NCBI RefSeq assembly: GCF_047372505.1
Contig: NZ_JBKBEU010000001.1
Coordinates: 558,001 to 622,000 of the forward strand
DNA from: Phaeobacter cretensis
Lineage (GTDB): Bacteria > Pseudomonadota > Alphaproteobacteria > Rhodobacterales > Rhodobacteraceae
DNA length: 64,000 nt
Direction: 5' to 3'
The notes under the pieces were generated by a model. The model was not told the origin of the DNA. It ran no database searches and saw only the letters and a program-made list of their open reading frames with translations. Position 1 is the first letter of the stretch. Every line of letters begins with the position of its first letter. Of the stretch, positions 17,012-26,880 are shown in pieces. A program made the translations under genes and the position numbers.

Positions 17012-18667
17012 TCAGCGTTGCGAGGTTTCCCAAGCCGGATTAAACCACGGTTCTGCATTGGACGACGGCAGGCGGCGGCCAAGGATGTGGTCAGACGCTT
17101 TCTCACCCGTCATAATCGATGGGCCATTGAGATTGCCGTTGGTGATGCGCGGGAAAATAGAGCTGTCCGCCACACGCAGACCTTCGACACCGATGACGCG
17201 GCAATCTGGATCGACCACCGCCATCGGGTCTTCCACCGCGCCCATCTTGCAGGTGCCGCAAGGATGATAGGCGCTTTCGACATGTTCGCGGATAAATCCG
17301 TTAAGTTCTTCGTCGCTTTGCAGCGCATCTCCGGGTTGGATTTCGTGTTTGACGAAAGGCTCCATTGCATCCTGAGCGAAGACCTCGCGCGTCAGACGAA
17401 TACATTTGCGGAAATCTTCCCAGTCTTTTTCGGTCGACATGTAGTTAAACAGGATCTTCGGCGCATCTTTAGGATCGCTGGACGCCAAAGTGACTTCGCC
17501 GCGTGAATCCGAGCGCATCGGGCCAACATGCGCCTGAAATCCGTGACCCTCCGCTGCAGCTTGACCATCGTAACGCACCGCAATGGGCAAGAAGTGATAC
17601 TGGATATCCGGGTAGTCAACACCCTTGTCGGAGCGGATGAAGGCCGAGCTTTCAAACTGGTTGGACGCCCCAAGACCGGTTTTGGTAAACAGCCACTGCG
17701 CCCCGACCCAGGCCTTGCCAAAGAGGTTCCAGTATTTGAACAGGGTGATCGGCTGTTTGGAGGCAAACTGGAAATAGAATTCCAAGTGGTCCTGCAGGTT
17801 TTGGCCAACGCCTGGACGATCAACAACCACGTCAATGCCGTGCTCTGCCAGATGTTTGGCGGGTCCAATACCCGACAACATCAGTAGTTTGGGTGAGTTT
17901 AGCGATGAGGCGGCCAGAATGACCTCTGCTTCGGCCCGGATCACTTCGATCCTGCCACCACGCTCGACCTCCACGCCGATTGCACAGCCGTCTTCGATGA
18001 CCACTTTGCGGGCAAATGCACGGATCATCTCGCAATTGTCGCGTTTCAGCGCTGGCTTGAGATAGGCGTTGGCTGCGGACCAGCGTTGCCCTTTGTAAAC
18101 AGTCATTTCCATCGGGCCAAAGCCCTCTTGCTGTTGGCCGTTGTAGTCCTTGCTCACGGGGTAGCCAGCCTGCTCCCCCGCCTTTACAAAAGCCGCATGC
18201 AAAGGATTGTCGCGAGGGCCGCGCGTTACGTGCAACGGGCCGTCCTTGCCGCGCCAGTCAGGATCACCGCCATGGCCACGATCATCCCAGGTTTCCATAC
18301 GTTTGAAGTAAGGCAACACATCTGCATAGGACCAGCCCGCGGCTCCGGATTCAGCCCAGTGATTGTAGTCGCCCGCATGGCCCCGCACGTAGACCATACC
18401 GTTGATCGAAGACGACCCACCGACCACTTTGCCGCGCGGGCAAACCAGCTCACGCCCATCCAGATGCGGTTCGGGCTGGGATTTGTAGCCCCAATCATAC
18501 ATCGACATATTCATCGGATAGCTGAGCGCGCCCGGCATCTGAATGAAGGGGCCTGCGTCGGTGCCACCGTGCTCAATGATCAGCACCGATTTGCCAGCCT
18601 CCGACAAACGGTAGGCCATAGCACAACCCGCCGAGCCAGCACCGACAATCACATAATCCGCATTCAT
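17012..18667 (-). CDS. betA: Choline dehydrogenase
   Basis: A 551-aa GMC flavoprotein that oxidises choline to betaine aldehyde. It starts MNADYVIVGAGSAGCAMAYRL at 18667, six bases after GGAG; this start keeps the dinucleotide-binding motif at the N terminus as in known BetA. GMC signatures are present: GKVVGGSSSINGMVYVRG, and near the C terminus YHPCGTCKMG followed by NGNLNGPSIM. It is the last gene of betC-betB-betA on the minus strand and is followed by a terminator. The length matches bacterial BetA (about 550). The enzyme is membrane-associated in relatives. Confidence 0.96.
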   Translation of the reverse strand: MNADYVIVGAGSAGCAMAYRLSEAGKSVLIIEHGGTDAGPFIQMPGALSYPMNMSMYDWGYKSQPEPHLDGRELVCPRGKVVGGSSSINGMVYVRGHAGDYNHWAESGAAGWSYADVLPYFKRMETWDDRGHGGDPDWRGKDGPLHVTRGPRDNPLHAAFVKAGEQAGYPVSKDYNGQQQEGFGPMEMTVYKGQRWSAANAYLKPALKRDNCEMIRAFARKVVIEDGCAIGVEVERGGRIEVIRAEAEVILAASSLNSPKLLMLSGIGPAKHLAEHGIDVVVDRPGVGQNLQDHLEFYFQFASKQPITLFKYWNLFGKAWVGAQWLFTKTGLGASNQFESSAFIRSDKGVDYPDIQYHFLPIAVRYDGQAAAEGHGFQAHVGPMRSDSRGEVTLASSDPKDAPKILFNYMSTEKDWEDFRKCIRLTREVFAQDAMEPFVKHEIQPGDALQSDEELNGFIREHVESAYHPCGTCKMGAVEDPMAVVDPDCRVIGVEGLRVADSSIFPRITNGNLNGPSIMTGEKASDHILGRRLPSSNAEPWFNPAWETSQR

Positions 18668-18792
18668 ATCTTTCTCCATCCGGCAGCCGACACATCCCGA
18701 GCGCTGCCGTTCTCTTTAGATTGGACGGGCGCAAGAGGCACCCTGCCCTTTAGCTCGTTTCCGGCCTGTTGTTGGCGTCTGGCAGATGCCAA

Positions 18793-20250
18793 TCAGAACG
18801 CGGCTTCGACGTCGCCCATGCGAACGTAAACGGATTTCACTTGGCTGAAATGCTTGATGGCCTCTTTCGAGTTTTCGCGGCCGACACCTGATGCTTTGAC
18901 ACCGCCAAACGGCGCTTCAACAGGCGCGTCGTTGTAGGAGTTGATAAAGCAGCTACCAGCCTCCAGATTTCCGATCACACGATGCGCGCGGGTAAAATCC
19001 TTGGTGAAAACGCCAGCCGACAGACCGAATTCAGTATCATTGGCGCGGGCCACGACCTCTTCTTCGGTGTCGAAATCTAGAACAGACATAACCGGGCCAA
19101 AAATCTCTTCGCGCGCGATGGTCATATCATCGGTGACGTCGGCAAAAACGGTGGGCGTGATGAAATAGCCATCCATGTCTGCGCGGTTGCCGCCGCAGAT
19201 CAGCCTCGCCCCTTCGGTTTTCCCCTTCTCGATATAGCCGAGCACAATATTCATCTGGTTCTCGGTGACCATCGGACCAAAGCTGGTGGCCTCATCCATC
19301 GGATCGCCCAGGATAGCATTACCAATGCGCTCAGCGAGGCGAGCAAGGAACTTATCCTTGATGCGTTTTTGGACGAACACACGTGTGCCGTTGGAACAGA
19401 CCTGTCCGGAGGAGTAGAAGTTGCCATTGATGGCACCGCCGACAGCGTTGTCGATATCTGCATCATCAAAGATGATAAGCGGTGACTTCCCACCGAGCTC
19501 CATGGTGACGTGCTTCATACCTTCGGCGGCGGCGGCGTAGACTTTCTTGCCGGTCGGAACCGACCCCGTGAGCGATACCTTGTCAACGCGCGGATCAGTG
19601 ACCAGCGCGCCACCGACGTCGCCCATGCCCTGAACAACGTTGTAGACACCAGCGGGGAGGCCTGCCTCGTGTAGAATTTCGGCTACTTTCAGAGCGCAGA
19701 GCGGTGTTGTCTCAGAGGGTTTGAACACCATCGAATTGCCACAAGCCAAGGCAGGCGCACCTTTCCAGCAGGCGATCTGCGTTGGATAGTTCCATGCCCC
19801 GATCCCTACGCAGAGGCCCAACGGTTCGCGTTTGGTATAGACCCAATCCTCACCCAGCGGAATATGTTCACCAGTGAGACTGGCGGCCAAACCACCGAAG
19901 TATTCCAGCGCATCCGCACCAGACGTGGCGTCAGCCACAAGGGTTTCCTGCAGCGGCTTGCCGGTGTCGTAGGTTTCCAGAACCGACAGGTCATGGTTCC
20001 GGTCGCGCATAATGTCGGCGGCGCGCCGCAGGACGCGGCCACGTTCGGTGCCTGTCATTTTGGCCCAGACCTTCTGGCCTTCCTTGGCGGAGGAGAGCGC
20101 CTGCTCCACGATTGCTGGCGTTGCCGCGTGTACTGTGGCGATCTGCTCGCCGGAGGCGGCGTAGATCACCGGGATCGGTGTTCCTGCGGTGTCTTCGACA
20201 TATGCGCCATTGATAAAGTGGCTGGCTTTGGGCTGTGCGGGTTGTGTCAT
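18793..20250 (-). CDS. betB: Betaine aldehyde dehydrogenase
   Basis: A 485-aa NAD(P)-dependent aldehyde dehydrogenase that oxidises betaine aldehyde to glycine betaine. It starts MTQPAQPKASHFINGAYVED at 20250. The ALDH motifs are intact: MELGGKSPLII carries the catalytic Glu region and GQVCSNGTRVFVQ the nucleophilic Cys. The length is standard. It is followed 125 bases later by betA and preceded by betC at a 61-base gap. The frame is open further upstream, but that part overlaps betC and lacks a ribosome site. Confidence 0.96.
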   Translation of the reverse strand: MTQPAQPKASHFINGAYVEDTAGTPIPVIYAASGEQIATVHAATPAIVEQALSSAKEGQKVWAKMTGTERGRVLRRAADIMRDRNHDLSVLETYDTGKPLQETLVADATSGADALEYFGGLAASLTGEHIPLGEDWVYTKREPLGLCVGIGAWNYPTQIACWKGAPALACGNSMVFKPSETTPLCALKVAEILHEAGLPAGVYNVVQGMGDVGGALVTDPRVDKVSLTGSVPTGKKVYAAAAEGMKHVTMELGGKSPLIIFDDADIDNAVGGAINGNFYSSGQVCSNGTRVFVQKRIKDKFLARLAERIGNAILGDPMDEATSFGPMVTENQMNIVLGYIEKGKTEGARLICGGNRADMDGYFITPTVFADVTDDMTIAREEIFGPVMSVLDFDTEEEVVARANDTEFGLSAGVFTKDFTRAHRVIGNLEAGSCFINSYNDAPVEAPFGGVKASGVGRENSKEAIKHFSQVKSVYVRMGDVEAAF

Positions 20251-20311
20251 GATATTTTGCCTTCGGCGGGGATATTGAGGGCCAGGAAACTGACCTAGGA
20301 GTGTGTGAGTG

Positions 20312-21820
20312 TTATTCGCCGCGAGGAAAGCGGTTGCCGTCCTCGACGTCATTGAGATCCATGTGGTTGCGCATGTAGCGTTCCGAGGCCTTTTGCAGTG
20401 GCTGGTAGTCCCATGGGTAGTAACCGCCCTGACGCAGCGCCTCGTAAACAACCCAGCGGCGGGCCTGACTGGCGCGGACATCCGCGTCAAACTTGTCCAG
20501 ATCCCAGCGGGCTTCTGATTTGGCGCGCAAGGTTTGCAGCGTGCCCGCGTGGGCCGGATCATCGGCGAGGTTGGTCAGCTCCTGCGGGTCTGCATCCAGA
20601 TCAAACAGCTGATCGGGGTCCAGCGCGCAGCGGTTGTATTTCCACTTGCCATAGCGCAGCGATACCAGTGGCGCATAAGATGCCTCGGCTGCGTATTCGA
20701 TCGTAACCGGTTCAGCGCGTTCTGTGCCAATGGCCAGTGGCAACAGGTTTTGACCATCTGTCCAAGGTTCAATCTCTGCCATATCCACACCCGCGAGCGC
20801 GCCCAGCGTTGGCGTGACATCCAATGTGGATACAGGTGTTTCAATCAACCCGGCTGGCAGATCCGGTGAAGAGATCATCAAAGGGACGCGCGAAGAGCCT
20901 TCGAAAAAGCTCATCTTGAACCAGAGGCCACGCTCTCCCAGCATGTCGCCATGGTCAGAGACAAATAGAATAATTGCCTCTTGCCTTGTGGTTTCCAGCA
21001 CCTCCAGTATCTCACCGATTTTGTCATCGAGATAGGAGATATTGGCGAAATAGGCACGACGGGAGCGTTTGATATCCTCTTCGGAAATATCAAAGCTGCG
21101 CCAGTCGTTGGCATCAAATATCCGCTTAGAGTGGCTGTCGTGATCCTCATAGCCCATCGCCGGGGTTTGCGGCAACAGATGCTCGCAATCCTCGTAAAGA
21201 TCCCAGTATTTGCGGCGTGCCACATAGGGGTCATGCGGGTGGGTAAAGCTGACAGTCAGCGCCCATGGGCGGTCATCCTTGCCGCGCGCCAGATCATAGA
21301 GCTTAGCCTTGGCGTGATAGGCAACCTCGTCGTCGTATTCCATCTGGTTGGAAATCTCGGCGACGCCGGCTCCGGTGACCGAGCCCATATTGTGATACCA
21401 CCAGTCAATGCGTTCCCCCGGTTTGCGGTAATCCGGCGTCCACCCAAAGTCGGCCGGGTAGATATCTGTGGTCAACCGATCTTCGAAGCCGTGCATTTGG
21501 TCTGGACCGACGAAATGCATCTTGCCCGAGAGGCAGGTGTAGTAGCCTGCGCGACGCAGGTGGTGGGCATATGTGGGAATGTCGCTGCGGAACTCTGCCG
21601 CATTGTCATAAACGCCGGTGCGTGATGGCAGCTGACCGGACATGAACGAGGCACGGCCCGGCGCACAAAGAGGGCTCGCGGTATAGGCATTGGCAAATCG
21701 GGTAGAGCGCGCGGCCAGTTTTTTGAGATTGGGAGCATGTAGGAAATCAGCCGGACCATCCGGGAACAGTGTACCGTTCAACTGGTCCACCATCACGATC
21801 AAGATATTCGGGGCAGTCAT
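20312..21820 (-). CDS. betC: Choline sulfatase
   Basis: A 502-aa sulfatase that releases choline from choline-O-sulfate, feeding BetA/BetB. It starts MTAPNILIVMVDQLNGTLFP, with the AGGAG ribosome site close upstream. The metal-binding Asp lies in VMVDQL, and the formylglycine motif C-A-P-G-R is at residues 52-56 (SPLCAPGRASFMSG), followed by FVSDHGDMLGERGLWFK. The length equals that of Sinorhizobium BetC. Position between the transporter and betB fits the rhizobial/roseobacter bet operon for using choline-O-sulfate, a common marine algal solute. Confidence 0.95.
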   Translation of the reverse strand: MTAPNILIVMVDQLNGTLFPDGPADFLHAPNLKKLAARSTRFANAYTASPLCAPGRASFMSGQLPSRTGVYDNAAEFRSDIPTYAHHLRRAGYYTCLSGKMHFVGPDQMHGFEDRLTTDIYPADFGWTPDYRKPGERIDWWYHNMGSVTGAGVAEISNQMEYDDEVAYHAKAKLYDLARGKDDRPWALTVSFTHPHDPYVARRKYWDLYEDCEHLLPQTPAMGYEDHDSHSKRIFDANDWRSFDISEEDIKRSRRAYFANISYLDDKIGEILEVLETTRQEAIILFVSDHGDMLGERGLWFKMSFFEGSSRVPLMISSPDLPAGLIETPVSTLDVTPTLGALAGVDMAEIEPWTDGQNLLPLAIGTERAEPVTIEYAAEASYAPLVSLRYGKWKYNRCALDPDQLFDLDADPQELTNLADDPAHAGTLQTLRAKSEARWDLDKFDADVRASQARRWVVYEALRQGGYYPWDYQPLQKASERYMRNHMDLNDVEDGNRFPRGE

Positions 21821-22006
21821 ATTTCAAACATCTCCTACAGGTATCGCAATTTGGCCGTTCGGCGGTGGCGTGCGTGAGGGCGGGTATTGCAGCGAGTGAA
21901 AAACCCACGGCGTGGTGCGACGGCCCAATCCTGACGGCAGATATACGATTGCGGCAGAGCCGCGTGTGGCCCCGGCCCTGCCAGTGGCGGGCCGGGGCGC
22001 CCGGAT

Positions 22007-23215
22007 TTAGTGGGCTGCTTTGATACGCTCGAAATCGAGGGTATTTTCTTCAGGTGAGGTTGTGATCGCCGCTACTTCACTGCGTTTATTGGCGAAGATA
22101 TAGACCAAGCAGGCGATGTAGATGCCAATCACCACGGTACCGACCCACTGGATCTGCAACCACTGGCTTTGGAACGCCAGAGTAAGCGCAAACAGAGCCA
22201 CCGCATTGCCCAGAACGTAAGGCAGCTTGCCCAGGCGTTCCGCGCTCAGGTTCATGTTATCGGTGTATAGGCGGATCAGCGAGTCAAACGAGTTGATCAC
22301 GAAGAGGATACCAACGACGGTCATGGACCAGTTGATGAGACCTGCGGTTGGGATGGCGTTGAGGTGATAGAAGTAAAGCACCGAGAACCACAAACCGAGC
22401 GGGATGGACGGGATCACCAGCAAGGCGGCGAGCAGTTGCCATGTGGTCAGACCACCAACAAAACGGGAGGTGAACTGGCCAATCATGATGGACCATGCAA
22501 ACCACCAGAACAGGTAGAATTCATGATACTCTGTCAGCGGTATGATGAATTTGTGGATGTTGGCGAAGTAGCCGCCGATATTGCCAGCGGTTGACAAGAA
22601 CTCGCCCAATCCCATGCCGGCATAGGCCCACATGCCCAAGATCAGCGCCAGGAACAAGATGCTGGAACCGACAGAGAGGATACGCACATATTTGATGTCC
22701 GTGGAGGAATAGGCCGCCGCCAGAATAACCAGGAAGCAGATCACGTAGAAGGCCGGAATGACCGTCTCGCCGTCGCCAACTTCGGCGATGTAATACGGCA
22801 TGTAGATCAGGAACAATGCGCCGGTGAAGGCACAGGTGGTGATGATCACCAGATTGTTTAGCAGCTTCACAAGCTTGATCTCGAAGAACTTCACCCGTGG
22901 CTCGATGGCGCAGAAGTAAAAGGAGGTCAGGAAATAGAAGGCCCAAATCAGGAAGCCCCAAAAGCCAAACTCAAGCGCCAGTGGATTGGTGAAAGCATAG
23001 GCCGGCTCTGCTGCCGTGTCGGCATAGAGCGGAAAGTCAAAGGCCAGAGGGAACATGATCAGCCCCACATCCAGACCCGAGGTGAACAGAATTGCGACGA
23101 AGGTGAACAGCGGCACCGGGGTCACCCCGATGATGCGCATGTTCCACCACTTGATCACGCAGAAAATCACCAGCGCAAAGGCCAGCAAGATCCCGGCTGA
23201 GATGATAGTTGTCAT
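22007..23215 (-). CDS. BCCT-type transporter, short form, bet operon
   Basis: A 402-aa membrane protein with about 10-11 hydrophobic segments. The phrases NPLALEFGFWGFLIWAFY and FWWFAWSIMIGQFTSRFVGG correspond to the conserved BCCT (betaine/choline/carnitine) segments, the second being the signature around the substrate site. It is about 100-250 residues shorter than typical BCCT carriers and lacks their long C-terminal tail. Its position as first gene of the betC-betB-betA block and opposite betI makes uptake of choline or choline-O-sulfate the likely role. Alternatively it may be a separate family related to BCCT. The start at 23215 is followed immediately by a membrane segment. Confidence 0.75.
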   Translation of the reverse strand: MTTIISAGILLAFALVIFCVIKWWNMRIIGVTPVPLFTFVAILFTSGLDVGLIMFPLAFDFPLYADTAAEPAYAFTNPLALEFGFWGFLIWAFYFLTSFYFCAIEPRVKFFEIKLVKLLNNLVIITTCAFTGALFLIYMPYYIAEVGDGETVIPAFYVICFLVILAAAYSSTDIKYVRILSVGSSILFLALILGMWAYAGMGLGEFLSTAGNIGGYFANIHKFIIPLTEYHEFYLFWWFAWSIMIGQFTSRFVGGLTTWQLLAALLVIPSIPLGLWFSVLYFYHLNAIPTAGLINWSMTVVGILFVINSFDSLIRLYTDNMNLSAERLGKLPYVLGNAVALFALTLAFQSQWLQIQWVGTVVIGIYIACLVYIFANKRSEVAAITTSPEENTLDFERIKAAH

Positions 23216-23301
23216 ACGTCCCTCCCTTTGGATAGGCGTTGATCGCCCTTTTGACGTGTGGGGGAGGCATAGCAGAAAAAGGTGCGTCTCTAAACATTTT
23301 T

Positions 23302-23317
23302 TTAAATGATCATTTAA
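23302..23317. promoter_or_regulatory. Palindrome between betI and the transporter gene (candidate BetI operator)
   Basis: TTAAATGATCATTTAA is a perfect 16-bp palindrome, 87 bases upstream of the transporter start and 60 bases upstream of betI. BetI is a TetR-type repressor that binds palindromes in the betI-betT gap of other bacteria and is released by choline. The sequence here is AT-richer than the E. coli site, so the assignment is by position and symmetry. Confidence 0.6.
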
Positions 23318-23376
23318 GATCCAAAATGCACATAACAGGAGTTGAAACAGGCGGCGACCTGACGCAAGACTGAATA

Positions 23377-23952
23377 ATGGGAAGAAAAAGAATTCGAGAC
23401 ATCCGTAACGAAGAGCTTATCGAAGCCACCATAATCGCGGTCCATCTTCGCGGCTATGGCGTTGTTACAATGGCAGAAATAGCGCGGGAAGCTAGCGCTT
23501 CGGCTGCCTCAATCAACTACTATTTCGGCTCAAAAGAGGGTCTGATGGAGGCCACGATGCGTCATCTTCTGCACAAGTTGCGTCAGGCGATGATCAGAGG
23601 CTATGCCACTGCGAGCACCCCAAAAGACCGTTTATATGCGGTGATGGACGCCAATTTTGACGATGATTTATTCCAAGTCGCCCCGTGCAGTCTGTGGATG
23701 CAATTCTGGGCCAGCGCCCCCTATTCAACGCGTCTGTCGCGTCTGCACAGAATCAACCGCAGCCGCGTGCGCAGCCATTTTCTGGCCGAGCTGAACCGTC
23801 TGTTGCCACAAGACCGGGTCGAGACCGCGCGCCACGCGTTACAGTGCTATATGGATGGCGTCTGGTTGCAAGCCGCCCAATCCGAAACACCGCTGGATCC
23901 AGCCGAAGCACGCCGCGCCGCCCACCGCGTGGTGGATCTGGTGATTGGCTAA
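23377..23952 (+). CDS. betI: TetR-type choline-responsive repressor
   Basis: A 191-aa TetR-family regulator starting MGRKRIRDIRNEELIEATI. The helix-turn-helix covers about residues 10-57 (VTMAEIAREASASAASINYYFGSK), and the ligand domain ends with a conserved YMDGVWLQAA helix typical of BetI. It is divergent from the bet structural genes across a 160-base gap containing a perfect palindrome. It should repress transport and betaine synthesis when choline is absent. The length is normal (about 190-200 aa). Confidence 0.9.
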   Translation: MGRKRIRDIRNEELIEATIIAVHLRGYGVVTMAEIAREASASAASINYYFGSKEGLMEATMRHLLHKLRQAMIRGYATASTPKDRLYAVMDANFDDDLFQVAPCSLWMQFWASAPYSTRLSRLHRINRSRVRSHFLAELNRLLPQDRVETARHALQCYMDGVWLQAAQSETPLDPAEARRAAHRVVDLVIG

Positions 23953-23987
23953 TTTAGACCAAGGTGGCCCGGCCATATGGCGCCGGT

Positions 23988-25058
23988 TCAATTCAATGGC
24001 AGATCGGACCGCTGGTACCTCAACTCGGTCCCATGCGGAAGATAGGTCAAAACAAGGTCATTCTCTGTCAGCGAAGTGATCTTATAACAGTGATCCGGGC
24101 CGCCATCCTCAGCCTGTGACACCAAATACGGCCCATCCTCTGGACTATCGCCGCAGGCATTCTGAACAGACAGAAGCTCGGTCATGGTTTCAACCACACC
24201 GTAGTAGTTGCGCCGCGTCGCGCCCTCTACCACAAAGTGGTCATAGCCATCAGCCTGCGACACCCATTCACCGGAGAGTTGTTGCAGCATATGATCGTAG
24301 CGGGTTTCATCGCGCTCGGTCAGGGTACTCAGGCTTACATGGGTGATCCTGTCATCCGTCGCCAGACTGTTGCCGGAAACCCGCACCGGCGTGCCGGGTT
24401 CTAATTGTTGCAAGCGGTCGATAATGGCCTGTTCGGTTCGGCCGTCATCCATCACGCAAAGCTGGCCGTCATTAGCAACCATTTTACAGATCACCCGACC
24501 GTCACCGCGCCGTCGTTGGCATCCTTGAAAAGTAACATCCCGCACGAAAGGAGCTCCAACCTCGAATATTGACCCGGAAGCAACGGCCCCAGTATCGGTC
24601 CCGCTATTCTGAGATCTCGAGTGATCGCCCAGCGCAGCGACATATGCAAGCGGTGCTACACCCTCCAATTCGCTGGCAACAGTCGTGTCGATCTTGGCAA
24701 AAAATGCGTTTTCATATCCGCGTGTTACGCAATTTTTGTCGCCAGAGATGCTGAATTCACCTGGCGCTGTACAAAAGGAAATCCGTTCATCCAGAAACTG
24801 CCAGCCCTGCGCCTGACTGTGGAAGTAGTAGAAACGGTTCTGCAAGGGACTGTCGATAATGCTCTCACAGGTTTCGGGCGGAAGATGCCACCACCCATGA
24901 GAGGTCCACTGACCATCCTCGCGGTAAGCCACGCTGACGGATTGCGGTACCGGCGTGTCATTGCAGATCTCTAAACCAACATAAGCCTGATCTGCCTGCG
25001 CAGGCTGCACCACGAGCAGTGGTGCAAGCAAAAGCGCCAGGATCAATCGGGCGTACAT
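23988..25058 (-). CDS. Exported DUF1036-domain protein
   Basis: A 356-aa protein with a signal peptide (MYARLILALLLAPLLVVQPAQA, cut after AQA). The first mature domain, VGLEICNDTPVPQSVSVAYR through GWWHLPPETCESI and RFYYFHSQA, matches DUF1036, a cysteine-rich periplasmic domain. The remaining 200 residues have several more cysteines and no recognised fold. Start chosen at ATG 25058 behind AGAGGTGAGAG; an upstream GTG at 25067 is possible. It is convergent with betI and follows the EamA gene on the same strand with a 82-base gap. The function is unknown. Confidence 0.75.
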   Translation of the reverse strand: MYARLILALLLAPLLVVQPAQADQAYVGLEICNDTPVPQSVSVAYREDGQWTSHGWWHLPPETCESIIDSPLQNRFYYFHSQAQGWQFLDERISFCTAPGEFSISGDKNCVTRGYENAFFAKIDTTVASELEGVAPLAYVAALGDHSRSQNSGTDTGAVASGSIFEVGAPFVRDVTFQGCQRRRGDGRVICKMVANDGQLCVMDDGRTEQAIIDRLQQLEPGTPVRVSGNSLATDDRITHVSLSTLTERDETRYDHMLQQLSGEWVSQADGYDHFVVEGATRRNYYGVVETMTELLSVQNACGDSPEDGPYLVSQAEDGGPDHCYKITSLTENDLVLTYLPHGTELRYQRSDLPLN

Positions 25059-25140
25059 CTCTCTCACCTCTGTTCCCAGATCTGCCTGTTACAAGATCCG
25101 CTCATAACAACTATCAGTATTAAGTAACGATTTTGCAAAC

Positions 25141-26094
25141 TTAGACCTTCGTAGCAAGGCTGACAGGCGTTAGTGCACGCCGTTTCGGCACGGCCTCCCG
25201 CCAAGTGATGAAACTGACAGCAGCGAGGATCAAGCAGCCCCCCGCGACGACCCAGACATCCACCGCCTCACCAAAGACCAATGCGCCAAGCAGAGTTGCC
25301 CAAACCAATTGCAAAAACGTTACCGGTTGCGTCACCGTGACCGGGGCTGACGCAAAGGCAAGTGTCATCGCGATGTGTCCCGCAGTGGCAAAACAGGCGA
25401 CCGCAAACAGGATCGACAGTTCCCAAAGGGTTGGCGTCACCCAGACAACGGCGGCAAAAGGCGCCAGGAACGCAGTGACCCAGATCGACAACATCGCCAC
25501 AACAACCACCGGGTTGGTGCCGTCAACGGTGGTCTTTGCCAACAAATAGGACGCGCCAAATCCAAGAGCGGTGACGAGCATCGCCATGTGACCTGCCTCC
25601 ACCTCGCGGAACCCGGGACGCAGAATGATCAACGCCCCCACAAGAGCAATCAGAATTGCCCCCACCCGCCGCAGTGCCATGCGCTCACCCAGAAACAGCG
25701 CAGCTCCGATAGAGACATAGATCGGCGAGAGGTAATTCATTGCCGTAACCTCAGCGAGTGGGATCTGGGTCATCGCAAAGAACCACAGGATTACTGCCAG
25801 TGTATGGACAAAGCCCCGGAGAGCAAAAAGTCCCCAGAGCCGAGTGGTGATCCGAGTGCGACGCAGCGTGCCGATCATCGGCACCAGAAACACCAACCCA
25901 AGAAGGTAGCGCAAAAAGGCGGATTCGGCTGGCGGAATACGATCACCAAGATATTTGACAAGCGCCGTCACCGCGACGAAACAAAAACCCGTCATCAACA
26001 TCCAGAATACGCCTTTTAATGGCTGACTGGAGGCTGCTGACGACGGGTCTGTGGCTGGCTCAAGCGCGAGGCGATCTTGGGGTGTTTGGGTCAT
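25141..26094 (-). CDS. EamA/DMT-family transporter
   Basis: A 317-aa inner-membrane protein of the drug/metabolite transporter type with two EamA repeats of five membrane segments each. The first has PPAESAFLRYLLGLVFLVPM and LAEVTAMNYLSPIYVSIGAALFLGE; the second has VTQPVTFLQLVWATLLGALVFGEAVD. These paired SxxF/LGE phrases are diagnostic. Members export amino acids, purines or other metabolites, or import SAM; the substrate cannot be deduced. Start chosen at MTQTPQDRL (26094); longer frames upstream lack support. It is followed by the DUF1036 gene on the same strand. Confidence 0.88.
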   Translation of the reverse strand: MTQTPQDRLALEPATDPSSAASSQPLKGVFWMLMTGFCFVAVTALVKYLGDRIPPAESAFLRYLLGLVFLVPMIGTLRRTRITTRLWGLFALRGFVHTLAVILWFFAMTQIPLAEVTAMNYLSPIYVSIGAALFLGERMALRRVGAILIALVGALIILRPGFREVEAGHMAMLVTALGFGASYLLAKTTVDGTNPVVVVAMLSIWVTAFLAPFAAVVWVTPTLWELSILFAVACFATAGHIAMTLAFASAPVTVTQPVTFLQLVWATLLGALVFGEAVDVWVVAGGCLILAAVSFITWREAVPKRRALTPVSLATKV

Positions 26095-26248
26095 GGTGCG
26101 CATGAGAGCACCCGGACCACCGCAGGACAACCCTTCACATATGAAATACTTCTGATCCTCAGAAGATGCCGCCCATCGTTTGACTGGTCAAACCGGCCAG
26201 ATAGACCATTTGGGACACCAGACAGATCATTCAGGACAACCGACAGGC

Positions 26249-26854
26249 TCACATCATCAGCAGTTTGATGGCGATGGCCCACATGGTGAGACCGACCAGC
26301 AGATCCAACACCTGCCACGCGCGGGGGCGAGCAAAGACCGGTGCCAGAAGGCTGGCGCCATAGCCAAGAGTAAAAAAGAACACAAAGCTGGAGACCGCAG
26401 CACCCAGGCCAAACAACAGCGGCTGCGGATACTGCGCCGAGATCGAGCCAAGCAGCACGACAGTATCAAGATACACATGCGGATTCAGCCAAGTCAGTGC
26501 AAGCACCGTCGCAAGCATCGGCCATAGCCTCACCGGTGCGCCCTGCCCGGCCTCACTGTCCAGATGCGCGCCACCGAGCCAGGCAGCCTTTAGGCTGCGC
26601 GCGCCGTACCACAGTAGAAATGCCGCACCTCCCAGACGCATCGCCAATTCGAACCATGGCACGGCCAGTGCCAACGAGCCAAAGCCCAAGACCCCTGCTG
26701 TGATCAGCAGCGCATCGGAGCTTGCACAGGTCAGGCAGATCCAGAACACATGTTGCCGGCGCAACCCCTGCCGCAGCACAAAGGCGTTTTGCGCGCCGAT
26801 GGCCAGGATTAGGCTCAGGCCAAGAAAAAATCCGGCGATCAGGCTCGGGGGCAT
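26249..26854 (-). CDS. argO: LysE/ArgO-type amino-acid exporter
   Basis: A 201-aa inner-membrane exporter of the LysE family with six hydrophobic segments, starting MPPSLIAGFFLGLSLILAIGAQNAF. The GAQNAFVLRQG phrase and a later WLNPHVYLDTVVLLGS are ArgO/LysE signatures. It exports arginine and/or lysine (canavanine in E. coli). It is divergent from an ArgP-type LysR gene across a 137-base gap, the canonical arrangement in which ArgP activates the exporter. The symbol is by analogy; lysine specificity is equally possible. Confidence 0.88.
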   Translation of the reverse strand: MPPSLIAGFFLGLSLILAIGAQNAFVLRQGLRRQHVFWICLTCASSDALLITAGVLGFGSLALAVPWFELAMRLGGAAFLLWYGARSLKAAWLGGAHLDSEAGQGAPVRLWPMLATVLALTWLNPHVYLDTVVLLGSISAQYPQPLLFGLGAAVSSFVFFFTLGYGASLLAPVFARPRAWQVLDLLVGLTMWAIAIKLLMM

Positions 26855-26880
26855 TGCGGTATCCTTTGTTGATCGATGCG

